64,000 nucleotides of DNA from Fibrobacterota bacterium (GCA_003165595.1 PLWQ01000039.1:15892-79891); one strand, 5' to 3'. Shown: positions 51,985-62,159, numbered from the stretch's first letter. Numbers and translations: made by a program. The notes: a model not told the origin generated them from the letters alone.

Positions 51985-53307
51985 TCACCCCGCTTTGAAC
52001 AAAAATTCCCCGTTCACCGTCATCATCACTTTCCCCGTACCCAGATGCCGTTCGATAGTCACAAACGGCATCTGCGCATCGGCGTGGTTCATGGCGCGTT
52101 TGACGTTGATATTGAATGATTTGTCAAGTTTATTCCTGATGATCCGTCCGTCGCAGGCGAAATCGTCCTTGCGGAACTCGTGGACGCCGGCGCCGTTACT
52201 CTCCCGCAACATGGCGGCCAGTATACAGGCCGGTACCCCGCAGCACACGAGATGATCGTTGACGAACAATTTTCCGGACCCCGCGACGAAATTGACGATG
52301 GGTACATGGCTCAACAGCGCCGCAACCCTGTTGTGCCGCTGTCCGAAGCGGGCAGTTGTCGACACCTTGCCCCTTATCGCGCCGTCGATAATAGGGGTAA
52401 GGGACAATTTCCCAGAGGGGTATTTCTTTTTTGCGCGGATTCTAAAGAGAAAAAACGGGGCGCCGTAAGCACACCCCTCCGGCGCAATTGTTCTCCCCGT
52501 CGTTTCTTCCCGGATCGTACGGTTACAGCATACGACAATCGCATCGGGTGAAGCATAGTGTTTAGGGATGATAATGCCGGAATCCGACGCAAATTCGTAG
52601 AGAGTCTTGCGAGTCGAGGAGGACATGATTTCCGCGAACACATCATCATCAAATTTCCCCTTTTCCCGCATTTCATCAATGGAATACGTTTCGGCCAGCA
52701 CATCCACTTCCTCGATAGGGGGGAAGCCGAATCCGGTGCCGAGTGATTGAAACAAGGGCTTGAGCCATGTTGCAGCCACTATCTTCTTGTCAATCGTTGA
52801 CGGGAATTCGGAGAGCACGAGGTATTCAAGATGGTCCCTCGTTCTTGTTTTGCGGAGAATCTCGGCATGAATGCCGGTAAAGAGATACGAATTAAGCTGA
52901 ACCATCGCGTCGAGAAGAATCTCGCGCATGTTTATGGTGAGGAGCTGGGTCAAAAACGAGCCGAAGAAATGCAGTACCGTGGATGCGGATACCATTGCCC
53001 CGTCGTTAGTCGAAACAATGGTCTCCAAAAAGAACTGGTCGGGCCGAATTCCCTTTTGCACAAGGACGGTTTCGAGGCACTCCAGGAATGACAAAAAGTA
53101 TTCAAGCGGAACGGCGCCCTTGTCATGCCAGACGGCCCGGATCAGGCGGCCTGCATCCCAGGTACCGGGCGTCTCACCCAGACTTGAAGAAAACACCCGC
53201 GCGATATCGGCGGGGTCGAGTTTTTCAAGGCAGCCCAAATAGAGAGCTTTGAAAAATTCAGCCTTGACGGTTGGGATTTTTGCGCGTTTGGTCAACAAGG
53301 GCTCCAT
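51985..53307 (-). CDS. Cytoplasmic protein of unknown function (440 residues)
   Basis: From the ATG at 53307; the preceding in-frame codons from a TTG at 53430 are basic and look non-coding. No signal peptide or membrane segment. Helical stretches in the first 300 residues (FFKALYLGCLEKLDPADIAR, LEYFLSFLECLETVLV) are followed by a mixed C-terminal part (VVCCNRTIREETTGR, FRIRAKKKYPSGKLSL, VNDHLVCCGVPACIL). I recognise no family. It stands alone between the unknown gene at 50025 (convergent) and the lipoprotein at 53629. Confidence 0.6.
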   Translation of the reverse strand: MEPLLTKRAKIPTVKAEFFKALYLGCLEKLDPADIARVFSSSLGETPGTWDAGRLIRAVWHDKGAVPLEYFLSFLECLETVLVQKGIRPDQFFLETIVSTNDGAMVSASTVLHFFGSFLTQLLTINMREILLDAMVQLNSYLFTGIHAEILRKTRTRDHLEYLVLSEFPSTIDKKIVAATWLKPLFQSLGTGFGFPPIEEVDVLAETYSIDEMREKGKFDDDVFAEIMSSSTRKTLYEFASDSGIIIPKHYASPDAIVVCCNRTIREETTGRTIAPEGCAYGAPFFLFRIRAKKKYPSGKLSLTPIIDGAIRGKVSTTARFGQRHNRVAALLSHVPIVNFVAGSGKLFVNDHLVCCGVPACILAAMLRESNGAGVHEFRKDDFACDGRIIRNKLDKSFNINVKRAMNHADAQMPFVTIERHLGTGKVMMTVNGEFLFKAG

Positions 53308-53628
53308 CTCGGTCGTTGGAACTCGCCAGTAATATAATAGATGATCTCCTCTTACCGGATGTCCATGAATTTGTCCTGCTCTGATGAATCTGCGACGGAC
53401 AGGTGGAAACAGGACTTCTTTCGGACTCAATCCTTCAAGAATTGGTTTCGTCCAGATTTATCAGGATATTTTGTACAGCGTAAACGAAAAGCCTATGGCG
53501 TTTATCGAAAAGAGACCATGCCCGTTGGGCGTGGTGCACAACGCAGAGGAACGGCTTGGGATACCTCCGCCCAAAGTGACTGCTGATTCCCACCACAGAG
53601 ACACCGCGGGTGACGCCCGCCAGGAACC

Positions 53629-55902
53629 CTATGGCGCGGTAACGCCGTCCGGCGACATTCTGAACAGGATAACCTTGTTGTCTGCCGCCGTGCCGTCCGG
53701 GCCGTGTCCGTAGCTCAAGCCCGTCACATAATTGTCGGAACCGACGACGCAGGCAACTCCGGTACTGACCGCAACAGCGTCATTTTCCCAGAGAAAATGC
53801 TCCCAGACCAGGGCGCCGCTCATGGAAAACTTCTTCACCGAAGTCATCGAAGTGTTGAGGGTTGTTGACGAGCTGGAAATAAAGTACATCCCGTTATCCC
53901 TGCTGTCGACACAACATCCCGGACTCATTGCGTTATAATCGAGGTTCATGGCGGCAAGAGTGACTGCGTTACCGTCGCCATCTATGGTGCAGATACGGTA
54001 GGTATACGGAGGCATGCCGTAAAAAAATCTTCCCACAAAGATATACTGCGCACCGGAAGCAAGATGAACCGACATCATCTGGTTGAGGTTGGGCATCGGT
54101 ATGTCCTTTGAACCCAGCAGTTTTCCGCTTATGTCGTACCGTTGCATGGTTACGGTATCACCCCACTGGTGCGGACCGCCATACGCATGCTTCTGCAGGA
54201 AAACCGTAAAGGTGGTGTCTCCATTTCTCACCAGCATTGGATTGGAATATACTGTGTCAAGCGACAGGGTCCACTCCGCATTGCCGGATGCTCCCATTTT
54301 GCAGAGCACCGGCCACCACAGGGACGTGGCCGAAATCGGCATGGAATCGGCCATAAGCCCGCAGACGACGCCGTTATCCTGCAGGGCCAAAAGGGAGGAC
54401 GGCGAAAGCTCGTATCCGTTCTTAGGAACATATTGTTCCCAGAGCACCGTGCCTGTGGAAGACACCCAGACAGCTTCCGGGGACGGGCCGGCCAAATCAT
54501 TTCCTCCCAAAAGGACAAAAGCGCCGTTGGCGCATTGGACGCCACAGGTCACCTCGTTTCCAAACGACGTAGCAGGCGTATAGGTCCACTGAACACTTCC
54601 CCGGCTATCGGTTTTTCTCACCGGATTCCCCAGTATCAGAAATCCGCTGTCAATCGTTCCTATCATAGTGGAGGCAAGGCCGGAATACAACATCGTGAAG
54701 AGGTCGACGGAAAAGCGTTTCGTCCCGCTCCAATACCCGAACCGGTTGTCGGCGCTTAGGCACCTAATTCTATAATAGTAAACGCCGGGAACTTGATTCG
54801 GGAGAATAAAGGACGAGTCGGATGTGGTCGCAAATTTTACGGTATCCGCAAAATCGGGTTTTGTGGATACATGGACCTGAAATGACTTGGCGGCATAGAG
54901 TGACTTCCAGGAAACAGTCACAGCCGCGCCCTTCTGGAAAACGCTGTCATCCGCCGGGCTTTGTATCTGGATCAGGTTTTTGGGGTCGGATGCCGAAATG
55001 TCCGCGAAGTCGAATACCGGCCCTTCGGTTCCGGTTTTGTCGTAAATGGACACCCGATAGCGATACTTGCGTATCACCGTATCCACAGCCGGGGCGGTAA
55101 AAAGCGTGTCGAAATACACCGTATCGGAACTCGCGCCGATCAAATTCTTCGCAATGGTAAGCGCGGCGGGATCGTCGCGATACACATGATAATTGTATAG
55201 AAATGCGTATCGCATCCTGTTCCAAGTTACTGCCGCGATTCCGGAAAGTGGATCGTATACGGCTGCGATTCCGGTTACCGGCGGTATGCCGGAATACACC
55301 ATGAAAATGGTATCCGCAAGCGTGTCGTTTCTGTTGCTGACAACGGAAATTTCCCGGTAGGTGGGAGTATAGCCGCTTATGGTTGTGACGCACCGTATCG
55401 TGTAGTCACCCTGCGCAAGGCCCCGCAACGTAAACCAGCCGTCCGAATTGACATTCACGTATTTCTGGGTGCCCAGCGCCTGCACCGTAACGCTGAGCGG
55501 CGAATGCCCCGGTTGAAGCGCAACAATGCCGCCGACAGACCCCGGCTTCCCGAGCGTTGCATTTGCCCGGACCTGGGTGCTCTCCGGCACGACGATGCTG
55601 TCGACAAAAGCGACGGATGAATCTGCACCGTCGGCCCAGACATTGTAGGTGCCGGGCGTCAGACTGGTGAACCCGAACCTGCCGTTCGCATTTGTCACGA
55701 CTGTTGAAATAGGCGTCCTGGACGTATCTCCCGCGGTAAACAGTTTTACGTACGCATCCGGCGCCGCCGAACCGTTCGGGTTGCTCACGGTCCCAACAAT
55801 GCCGGAATCGGTTTCCGTGATGGTGCCGGCAACCTGTTTCTGGCAGGAAATGCCCCAACAGCATACTGCAAGAACGGATAAAGCGCGGATGCATGTTTTC
55901 AT
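53629..55902 (-). CDS. Lipoprotein with carboxypeptidase-regulatory, Fn3 and propeller-like domains (TIGR02147 partner)
   Basis: 757 residues; AAAGG precedes the ATG. Lipobox CCWGISC (Cys20). Carboxypeptidase-regulatory-like repeats follow (IVGTVSNPNGSAAPDAYVKL, VGGIVALQPGHSPLSV), then Fn3-like domains (about 200-400). A C-terminal beta-propeller has repeats reading SMSGALVWEHF and STGTVLWEQYV. The ATG overlaps the TIGR02147 stop as ATGA, the same coupling as 35671/35674. It is probably a surface lipoprotein that works with the regulator-like protein. The neighbouring 56979-59054 gene is also a propeller-type lipoprotein on the same strand. Confidence 0.78.
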   Translation of the reverse strand: MKTCIRALSVLAVCCWGISCQKQVAGTITETDSGIVGTVSNPNGSAAPDAYVKLFTAGDTSRTPISTVVTNANGRFGFTSLTPGTYNVWADGADSSVAFVDSIVVPESTQVRANATLGKPGSVGGIVALQPGHSPLSVTVQALGTQKYVNVNSDGWFTLRGLAQGDYTIRCVTTISGYTPTYREISVVSNRNDTLADTIFMVYSGIPPVTGIAAVYDPLSGIAAVTWNRMRYAFLYNYHVYRDDPAALTIAKNLIGASSDTVYFDTLFTAPAVDTVIRKYRYRVSIYDKTGTEGPVFDFADISASDPKNLIQIQSPADDSVFQKGAAVTVSWKSLYAAKSFQVHVSTKPDFADTVKFATTSDSSFILPNQVPGVYYYRIRCLSADNRFGYWSGTKRFSVDLFTMLYSGLASTMIGTIDSGFLILGNPVRKTDSRGSVQWTYTPATSFGNEVTCGVQCANGAFVLLGGNDLAGPSPEAVWVSSTGTVLWEQYVPKNGYELSPSSLLALQDNGVVCGLMADSMPISATSLWWPVLCKMGASGNAEWTLSLDTVYSNPMLVRNGDTTFTVFLQKHAYGGPHQWGDTVTMQRYDISGKLLGSKDIPMPNLNQMMSVHLASGAQYIFVGRFFYGMPPYTYRICTIDGDGNAVTLAAMNLDYNAMSPGCCVDSRDNGMYFISSSSTTLNTSMTSVKKFSMSGALVWEHFLWENDAVAVSTGVACVVGSDNYVTGLSYGHGPDGTAADNKVILFRMSPDGVTAP

Positions 55903-56735
55903 GACTGGACCTTTCTTAGATGCGGAACAAGGGTGATAGTGAGCTGATATACCCTGTCGGCCTGTTGTTCGTCCTTGTGGACAATCGAGCGGATTTCGGA
56001 ATTGAATTTGTCCAGGTGCCGTTCGATCCGTTTATAGCCCTGTTCGGAAATGCTTATCGTTTTTGTCATGACGCGGTGCGGCTGTTTGTTTCCCGAAAGG
56101 AAAGCCCGAAGCGCAGCCTCCAGGCTTTGCACCTGAAACTGATGGACTATCGGGTCGCGGGCGAACGGCAGCGTGGAAAGCACCTTGTCGGTCGGTTTGA
56201 AAAACCCCTGTTTGTTCTTTGCAATCAGTCCGAGCCCGGCCAGCAGTTTAACGGACTCCCGTATCCGGTTTACCTTGACCGGAGGGATGATGCTTCTTGC
56301 AAGCGCAGCATAATCGTCATCGAATTCAATAATGTCCAGGATGGCGCGCACCACGGCATGATACCATTCCTTGTAGTAGGAAAATGCCTGCAGAGTCAGA
56401 TGTTTTTGAGGCGTCCGGTTGAGGGATATCAGCTGATCGAGAAGCAGTTCCTTTTCATCGGCGGTATCGCATTGATTGAACCGGACGAGCACGCGAAAAT
56501 ACAGCGATTCATCATGTGTCATCCGGAAAAGTTTGATAAACAAGGGTACTTTAAGGTCCGTGACACCCTTCCCATTGAGAACATCCTGAAAATAACTTCT
56601 GCTGTTGGGAAGACCGAGTTGCTTGCAGATGTGCGCTTTTGTGAAATGCCTGTCCTCATCGCGCCTGAATGCATACATGTCCCTCAGGAATTCGCGAAAA
56701 TTGTTGTAGTCGAAGATATTCGGCCGTGGTGTCAT
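55899..56735 (-). CDS. TIGR02147/DUF4423-family protein 2
   Basis: 278 residues from the ATG at 56735 (GGGAG upstream). NIFDYNNFREFLRDMYAFRR, LGLPNSRSYFQDVLNGKGV, QAFSYYKEWYHAVVRAILD and ISISEQGYKRIERHLDKFN match the TIGR02147 pattern also seen at 35671. The N-terminal part looks like an HTH; there is no signal peptide. It is coupled by ATGA to the lipoprotein at 53629-55902. The biological role of the family is unproven; I infer cytoplasmic control of a surface lipoprotein or of nearby genes. Confidence 0.88.
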   Translation of the reverse strand: MTPRPNIFDYNNFREFLRDMYAFRRDEDRHFTKAHICKQLGLPNSRSYFQDVLNGKGVTDLKVPLFIKLFRMTHDESLYFRVLVRFNQCDTADEKELLLDQLISLNRTPQKHLTLQAFSYYKEWYHAVVRAILDIIEFDDDYAALARSIIPPVKVNRIRESVKLLAGLGLIAKNKQGFFKPTDKVLSTLPFARDPIVHQFQVQSLEAALRAFLSGNKQPHRVMTKTISISEQGYKRIERHLDKFNSEIRSIVHKDEQQADRVYQLTITLVPHLRKVQS

Positions 56736-56978
56736 GGAAGGTCTCCCTTGCACCCATAATAATACTCGATGGCTGCGCATTTAGCAACACAAGGGTGTGC
56801 ATTTGACTGAGAACATTCTTTTCATCGGGGAATCGGCTTTGAAGCCTGCCACGAAGCGGCGAGACTGGTATGGTTCGACGGGCTCACCACAAGGTCTCAG
56901 ATTTGACAATTGTGAGGGGAAATAGCTGGGGAGGAGGCGTGCCGGACCCTCTCAGCTTAACAATAGCAAATGTTCCTG

Positions 56979-59054
56979 CTACCACATGCGGGTGCCCGTC
57001 GCATCGACTTTCATCAATACAATATCGCCGTTTCCCATGCCGTATTTTTTCGACTGTCCGACCATGACGATATTTCCATCCAAAGCGGTGCAGCACCCGT
57101 TGACAGTTCCCTCACCCAGGTATTTGGTGGTTGTCTCGTTTGCAGACCCGTCGGTATAATTAAGGGATATGGACGGCGGGGCGTAATACCCGCCGTCCGC
57201 CGTATTGGCAAAAAGGAATCCTCCGGAGGGAAGCCTGTGGACCACAGTGTTGAGGTAGTCCACCTGTGACCCAAGGGTCTTGAAGAGCACGATGCTGCTG
57301 TCCATGGCGATCTTGAATACGCCGGTAAGGTGCCAGCCGGTCCCGTTTCCTTTGCACAACCCGGCAATCATGAAACCATTATCGGAGGTTTCCTGGATGG
57401 AAGTCGCTTGATACGTGCCATCGAGTGTGTAAAAGGGAAGATCGCTGAAGAAGGCATTAGTTAAGGTGCTCGACCACAGCTGATCGCCGTTAAGGTTGAT
57501 TTTCATAAGGTAGCTGGCAGCGCCTAAATTTCCCAGGTACCCCCTTTCTATCATCGAATAACACAAAACCATTGCAGCGCCGTCGGAAGTGAGAATGATT
57601 CTCTGCGCATAATCAAATTGGCTTCTTGCAAACCTCTTTGTCCATAGTACGTTCCCGGCATTATCGATGCGATACACCAGGGCCGTGGTGGTATCGGCCG
57701 GGTTCCGGGAATAGCCGCAGATCAGGAATCCGCCGTCGGGAAGCTGGGTTATCGATTCTCCTTCTTCAAAAGACGAACTGGGAATGGTTTTCGCGGCCAG
57801 CTCGTTTCCATCGCCATCCAATGAAAGAAACACCACGTTCCGGTTTCCCCCCGAACCAACCACAGCGATTCCGTTATTGGCGGTGGTGATTACATCAAAG
57901 AATTGGAAGTTGCCGCCGTCATATTGTTTTCTCCACAATTCGAATCCTGCACTGTCGGTCCTCACAATGAGCCCGCTGGGGGAACAATTGCCTGCAATAA
58001 TGAATCCGCCGTCAAAAGCCCGCGCCACGGCAACGCCATTTTCTGCCGCCGCGGTGCCGTACGTATGCGGCATAATAGATACGGTGCCGGTTGCCGGCAG
58101 GGATTTAATACCGTCATCGTCTTCGGCAATTACCTGGAAAGTGTACGTACCTAAATCCGTAAATCGCCATTCCAATGAATCCGCCGGGGTGGCGGTCGCC
58201 GTGGAGGTATCGCTGGTGAGGGACCAGTAATATTTACAAACCGTACCGTTCGTGTCCGTCGCAAGGGCATGAATGACCGTCTTTTGGTTTAAATAAAACG
58301 ACGTGTCCTGGAATCGGACCGAGGGGGGATATTGCTTTACCGTGATCTCAAAGAATGAAGGCAACGAAACCTTACCATGGTCATCGATGACTTTGACTGA
58401 AAACAGACGAGACCCAGTATCTGTTTTTCCGAATATCATCGACATTGCCGGGGTCAGAACCGTATCGCAACCAAAGCCGCCCTCATGGGACCATAGGTAC
58501 TTTTCGATCGTCGCCGGGCCGGAATCAACGCCGGTAGCATGCAGCACAATGGTGTCCATAACGGCCACCGTTGTATCCTTGGGGCCTGTTACGCAGGGAT
58601 AGGCCCGGTGGATCACCCACGGTGTGACCACGGCGGACGAATCAACACGTGAATACCTGTTCCATTCGTAATTGATTTGCAAATACAGAAACTGATACGA
58701 ACTGCTGAACCCGTATAGAAGGGTGTCACCCCTTGCCTCTTGGCCGGTGTTGGCATCGGATATGAGCAGGATGCTGTCATTCGACGTCCGCCACCTGCCG
58801 GAATAGTTTCCGAATTCGGGCATTTGATTGTCCTGAATCCGCACTTTTCCGCTGCCCGAGAATGTTATTGTCCGGTAGTAATTATAGTATGATGCGGAAC
58901 TGTCTTCCCTCCATGTCCCTGCAAGGGAGCTGTCGCCCGGTACGGGCGTGTTTGCTGAAGGAGACAAAGGGTTTGTGGTGCAAGTGATGATCGTGAATAC
59001 GGAGCACGCGACGATGCATGACGAAAGCCTCATTGTTGATTGGAGCGTTACCAT
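56979..59054 (-). CDS. Lipoprotein with PKD/Ig-like domains and delta-60-type propeller
   Basis: 691 residues; start at the ATG at 59054 (an ATG at 59033 is also possible; neither ribosome site is strong). Lipobox TIITC (Cys25) and a Pro/Ser linker. PKD-like domains contain VHALATDTNGTVCKYYWSL and TYTFQVIAEDDDGIKSLP. The C-terminal 350 residues are a delta-60-repeat propeller (DGGFIIAGNCSPSGLIVRTD, LPDGGFLICGYSRN, SDGAAMVLCY). It should sit on the outer or inner membrane surface. It lies 243 bp upstream of the TIGR02147 gene in the same direction, so may belong to that module. Domain calls are by motif only. Confidence 0.72.
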   Translation of the reverse strand: MVTLQSTMRLSSCIVACSVFTIITCTTNPLSPSANTPVPGDSSLAGTWREDSSASYYNYYRTITFSGSGKVRIQDNQMPEFGNYSGRWRTSNDSILLISDANTGQEARGDTLLYGFSSSYQFLYLQINYEWNRYSRVDSSAVVTPWVIHRAYPCVTGPKDTTVAVMDTIVLHATGVDSGPATIEKYLWSHEGGFGCDTVLTPAMSMIFGKTDTGSRLFSVKVIDDHGKVSLPSFFEITVKQYPPSVRFQDTSFYLNQKTVIHALATDTNGTVCKYYWSLTSDTSTATATPADSLEWRFTDLGTYTFQVIAEDDDGIKSLPATGTVSIMPHTYGTAAAENGVAVARAFDGGFIIAGNCSPSGLIVRTDSAGFELWRKQYDGGNFQFFDVITTANNGIAVVGSGGNRNVVFLSLDGDGNELAAKTIPSSSFEEGESITQLPDGGFLICGYSRNPADTTTALVYRIDNAGNVLWTKRFARSQFDYAQRIILTSDGAAMVLCYSMIERGYLGNLGAASYLMKINLNGDQLWSSTLTNAFFSDLPFYTLDGTYQATSIQETSDNGFMIAGLCKGNGTGWHLTGVFKIAMDSSIVLFKTLGSQVDYLNTVVHRLPSGGFLFANTADGGYYAPPSISLNYTDGSANETTTKYLGEGTVNGCCTALDGNIVMVGQSKKYGMGNGDIVLMKVDATGTRMW

Positions 59055-59346
59055 AGCAGTGTTCCATTCCTGTCTACTTTAATGTGCATCGCATCGGTCA
59101 ATCAAGGCTGCGTTTCCGAATTCATTCCAATTTCCCTGGCGCAATTTCCACCATTAGGGGTTATAAGGACGTTTATTGTTCATAAAGGCATATTGCTTGA
59201 CGTGTGCCCTATCGCACGAAGACTCGGCCTGCCGGTACGACCGCATTACGTGCAAATGCAGACGGTGATGACTTGGCGACATGTTGTGCGACCTTTTTAT
59301 CTCTTAGTCGGCCACTTCCCGACATTTGCGCAATTTCGAAATACCG

Positions 59347-60462
59347 CTAGAATCTCCTAAAATCAATGGTGTATCCGGCCCTCACCCCAATGGAAACCCC
59401 TATTGGAGGGTTGGTTTCATCCAGGATTCCTAACTTCACAAATGGTTCAAAGGTCACCGGTTGATACTTGCTGCAGATAATCGCCGATACGCTTGCGGAA
59501 ATTCCGGGCCGTGCTCCGGGAGTTTCAATTCTCTCCGTGTCGACCTTGTTGTCGGTCTTCATGATGGCAGAATACCCGATTGAAAAGTTCGGATAAATGA
59601 AGGATAGTTTATTCCTCAGGTACACCTTTTTCCCGAAACACAGTCCCAAATAGGCATCTTCGTATGAATAGGCACCTGTGAAGGATGGATAAAAGGTATA
59701 GCCGCCTTCAAACCCGAAAACCGGGCCGATAACCGCCTTTAACGAAATCCCGTATCCCGCACCGACAACAAATACCGGTTTTGGCTGATGATATTCATCC
59801 GTCTCCGCGGAGGGGACAATGTTGCCGGCCAATCCGATATTGCCGCCGACAAACACGCAAAACGGATTGAAAGACTTCAGTTTCCCAGGAATGAAATGTG
59901 CAATACTCGAAACATCATCAATAAAGATCGAATCGAAATTCGCACTGTTATTTTCGCCTGTCCTCATGTCATTCCATGAAGCCACTCTTTTGCCGTCGGA
60001 ATACCGGTGCAAAGAAAACGTCAGCGTCGTCGTGTCGTGATGGACCCGGGTTGAATCATAATATTTTACAATGACGACACCAACATTGCTTCCAATGGGA
60101 ACGGGAATAAAAAGGTTCCTGTCGGTCCCGCCGAAACTGCTTTTTGCACAGGCATCCAGGCACAGGAAGTAATCAACGTTTGCGCTTCCGGCGAGGCCTT
60201 CAACTTTCCGGGGCGGTTTGGCTGTTGCGTTTCCGTGTGCTGCAAGCAAAAGAGAATCGCTCACAGGCGATGCATCAACGACGGTAAAAATATCGGCGAA
60301 ATATCGTGAAACCGTATCAATGACCGTTCTGCACAACGCAGGCCCTGCAATAGAATCGGGTTGCATCGTGACTTTCTTGACAATATATACAGAAGTGATC
60401 CTGGCAATGCAATGCGAACACATCAGGGGTATCAACAGACAGATCAGATATATGCTCTTCAC
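59347..60462 (-). CDS. Outer-membrane beta-barrel protein with N-terminal periplasmic domain
   Basis: 371 residues from a GTG at 60462 (GGGGGATC upstream). Signal peptide VKSIYLICLLIPLMCSHC. The first 180 residues carry a mixed alpha/beta domain (VDYFLCLDACAKSSFGGTD, FSLHRYSDGKRVASWNDMRT). The last 170 have the alternating strands and GFEGGYTFYPSFTGAYSY ... FDFRRF end of a beta-barrel. Such proteins form pores or anchor complexes; the exact family was not recognised. It stands alone on the minus strand. Confidence 0.65.
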   Translation of the reverse strand: MKSIYLICLLIPLMCSHCIARITSVYIVKKVTMQPDSIAGPALCRTVIDTVSRYFADIFTVVDASPVSDSLLLAAHGNATAKPPRKVEGLAGSANVDYFLCLDACAKSSFGGTDRNLFIPVPIGSNVGVVIVKYYDSTRVHHDTTTLTFSLHRYSDGKRVASWNDMRTGENNSANFDSIFIDDVSSIAHFIPGKLKSFNPFCVFVGGNIGLAGNIVPSAETDEYHQPKPVFVVGAGYGISLKAVIGPVFGFEGGYTFYPSFTGAYSYEDAYLGLCFGKKVYLRNKLSFIYPNFSIGYSAIMKTDNKVDTERIETPGARPGISASVSAIICSKYQPVTFEPFVKLGILDETNPPIGVSIGVRAGYTIDFRRF

Positions 60463-60737
60463 GAAAAGATCCCCCAAATAATCAACCCAATGCGGAGAAG
60501 CGTAAGGCAAGGTCGGTCTACCGTTACCATTTTGCCGGTTTTCTTGAATCCAAGGATATTTTCCCTTCGCAAACGGGCGGAGCCGAGCGTTGGCCGCTCA
60601 GGGCCGCGGCCGGCCATTTGCGGGCCAGCAGACCCGGGACGGGGCCTGTTCCCACCAAAGTGACCGCTGATTCCCGCCAAAAAGCGCAAGCTCGGCCCCC
60701 CCCGCATCACTTTGCGGGACGTAATGCAATACTGCGT

Positions 60738-61322
60738 TCATTTTACTATTTGTGTAGTTCCTGTTTTACGAACCGGAACATTGGATTCTTTAGCAATATA
60801 TCCCACCGCAGCTGAAGAACAAATTGTGTATTCTTTAGGAATACCCAACTCAAAAAGATAATCGCGTAATTCTGTGTCATTTCTCAACCAATGAAGTTGA
60901 TTGACATAACAGCTGCCTAAACCCAATGAATGTGCAGCCAAAAATAAATTTTCCAGTGCGAGCGCACAATCTGCCATGGCATTTTCGTAATCAGGCTTGT
61001 TAGATGCAATTATGAGGGTAGGTGCATGATGGAAAAAATGAGAGTCTTCTTTTTGGGCATAGGCTTTGACTCCGAGCTTGCCGGGATAATTGCTATCAGG
61101 TGTCCAATGTTGAAATCCTTCTCGCAACAGTTCATTGATTTTGGCAAGAATATCCTTGTTTTGGATTGCAGTAAACAGCCAACTTTGATTGTTTCCTCCG
61201 CTGGGTGCCCATATAGCGGCCTCAAGTATTGCTTCCAAATACTCTTCTTGAATCTGCCGCTCTTGAAACTGGCGCGTACTTCTCCGAGTGCGAATACAGT
61301 CAATTACTTCATTTCGAATCAT
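60738..61322 (-). CDS. Nitroreductase-family flavoprotein
   Basis: 194 residues from the ATG at 61322 (AAAGGAGA upstream). Nitroreductase fold: IRTRRSTRQFQERQ at the FMN-binding start, AAIWAPSGGNNQSWLFTAI, CALALENLFLAAHSLGLGSC and a C-terminal AVGYIAKE. It uses FMN and NAD(P)H to reduce nitro or quinone compounds. It is more AT-rich than the CAZyme genes and lies 33 bp after a GTTAGAC core site (61355-61361), consistent with an integron cassette. The substrate is unknown. Confidence 0.92.
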   Translation of the reverse strand: MIRNEVIDCIRTRRSTRQFQERQIQEEYLEAILEAAIWAPSGGNNQSWLFTAIQNKDILAKINELLREGFQHWTPDSNYPGKLGVKAYAQKEDSHFFHHAPTLIIASNKPDYENAMADCALALENLFLAAHSLGLGSCYVNQLHWLRNDTELRDYLFELGIPKEYTICSSAAVGYIAKESNVPVRKTGTTQIVK

Positions 61323-61354
61323 TGAATGTTCTCCTTTTCGCAACAGCATTATGG

Positions 61355-61361
61355 GTCTAAC
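61355..61361 (-). other. attC-type core site (GTTAGAC) before the nitroreductase gene
   Basis: On the minus strand GTTAGAC fits GTTRRRY exactly and lies 33 bp upstream of the nitroreductase start, the usual leader of a cassette. CTACAGGCTC precedes it, as it does the core site at 62824. The partner arm on the far side was not found. Confidence 0.4.
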
Positions 61362-61535
61362 GAGCCTGTAGAAAAACTATCTTCCAAATAATATCCACTA
61401 TGCCACAAAGGCAAGGCCCGCGTTCGTTTCTTAGTAATGAACCGCCGGAAGCAACCCCGCATTTCCGGTGGTGTGGGGAGGGGAAGTCGGAAACCTCCTT
61501 TTACCCGATTACCATTTGACATTGTTTCCGATTTG

Positions 61536-62066
61536 TCAGAATAGACCTATAAGGCCAATTTCAAGTCCAAGGTCATGAAAGTATTCGTGCGGGTCCAATA
61601 CAGCCTCATATTTGATGGACCCCTCAAATCCAAAATGTCCGGATATCATGGTCTTCAATCCCAAATGAACCGGTATTCCCAGGCTACTTTGAGCAGTTTC
61701 CTGGCGCACATAGGTTATCAGCCCATTAAGATAGGGATATTCAACGTAGGAAACTCCAGGAGAGAGAAAAACGAAGGAATTTCCAAATTGCATTCCAATT
61801 GTTGTTTCAATTCCAAGATCAAGCTCGTAGGGTGTCAGGTAGGAAGCAAAAGAGGTCTTATAAAAGGATATGATTGGTCCGAATCCAATAAACCGATTCA
61901 AATAGAAGTTATAATCCAAGGACAATTGATACACGTCCATGGCGTACATCGGGTTTCCATAGGAAGAAATTGCTATAGTCCCCCCAACTTCATTCCTACC
62001 ACTATCAAAGAAAGCGGCTTGCGACGACGAAATCAAGAGTATGATAAAAACAATAACCCTATTCAT
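61536..62066 (-). CDS. Small outer-membrane beta-barrel-like protein
   Basis: 176 residues from the ATG at 62066 (CGGAGG upstream). Signal peptide (VIVFIILLISSSQA), then alternating amphipathic strands (SLDYNFYLNRFIGFGPIISF, GNSFVFLSPGVSYVEYPYL, GLEIGLIGLF) as in small outer-membrane barrels. No family recognised. AT-rich codon use, unlike the CAZyme genes. It sits between attC-like sites and may be a captured cassette. Confidence 0.55.
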   Translation of the reverse strand: MNRVIVFIILLISSSQAAFFDSGRNEVGGTIAISSYGNPMYAMDVYQLSLDYNFYLNRFIGFGPIISFYKTSFASYLTPYELDLGIETTIGMQFGNSFVFLSPGVSYVEYPYLNGLITYVRQETAQSSLGIPVHLGLKTMISGHFGFEGSIKYEAVLDPHEYFHDLGLEIGLIGLF

Positions 62067-62159
62067 CAATCCTCCGATTCACTCATGATTTCAAATGCAA
62101 ACAGGCGGAGCTAAGCTCGGCTCGGCCCGTTCGGCGGCCATAGGCGCAGCCGAACGCCG

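Noticed and set aside
56872-56891. Small gene around 56870-57070
   Set aside because: The sequence here is a copy of the TGGTTCGAC repeat and overlaps the end of the PKD lipoprotein; there is no ribosome site.
60463-60737. Gene or attC site in the GC-rich gap after the barrel protein
   Set aside because: It contains GC-rich palindromic sequence and a CCAAAGTGACYGCTGATTCCC-type repeat also seen near 53571, but no convincing attC arms or coding frame.
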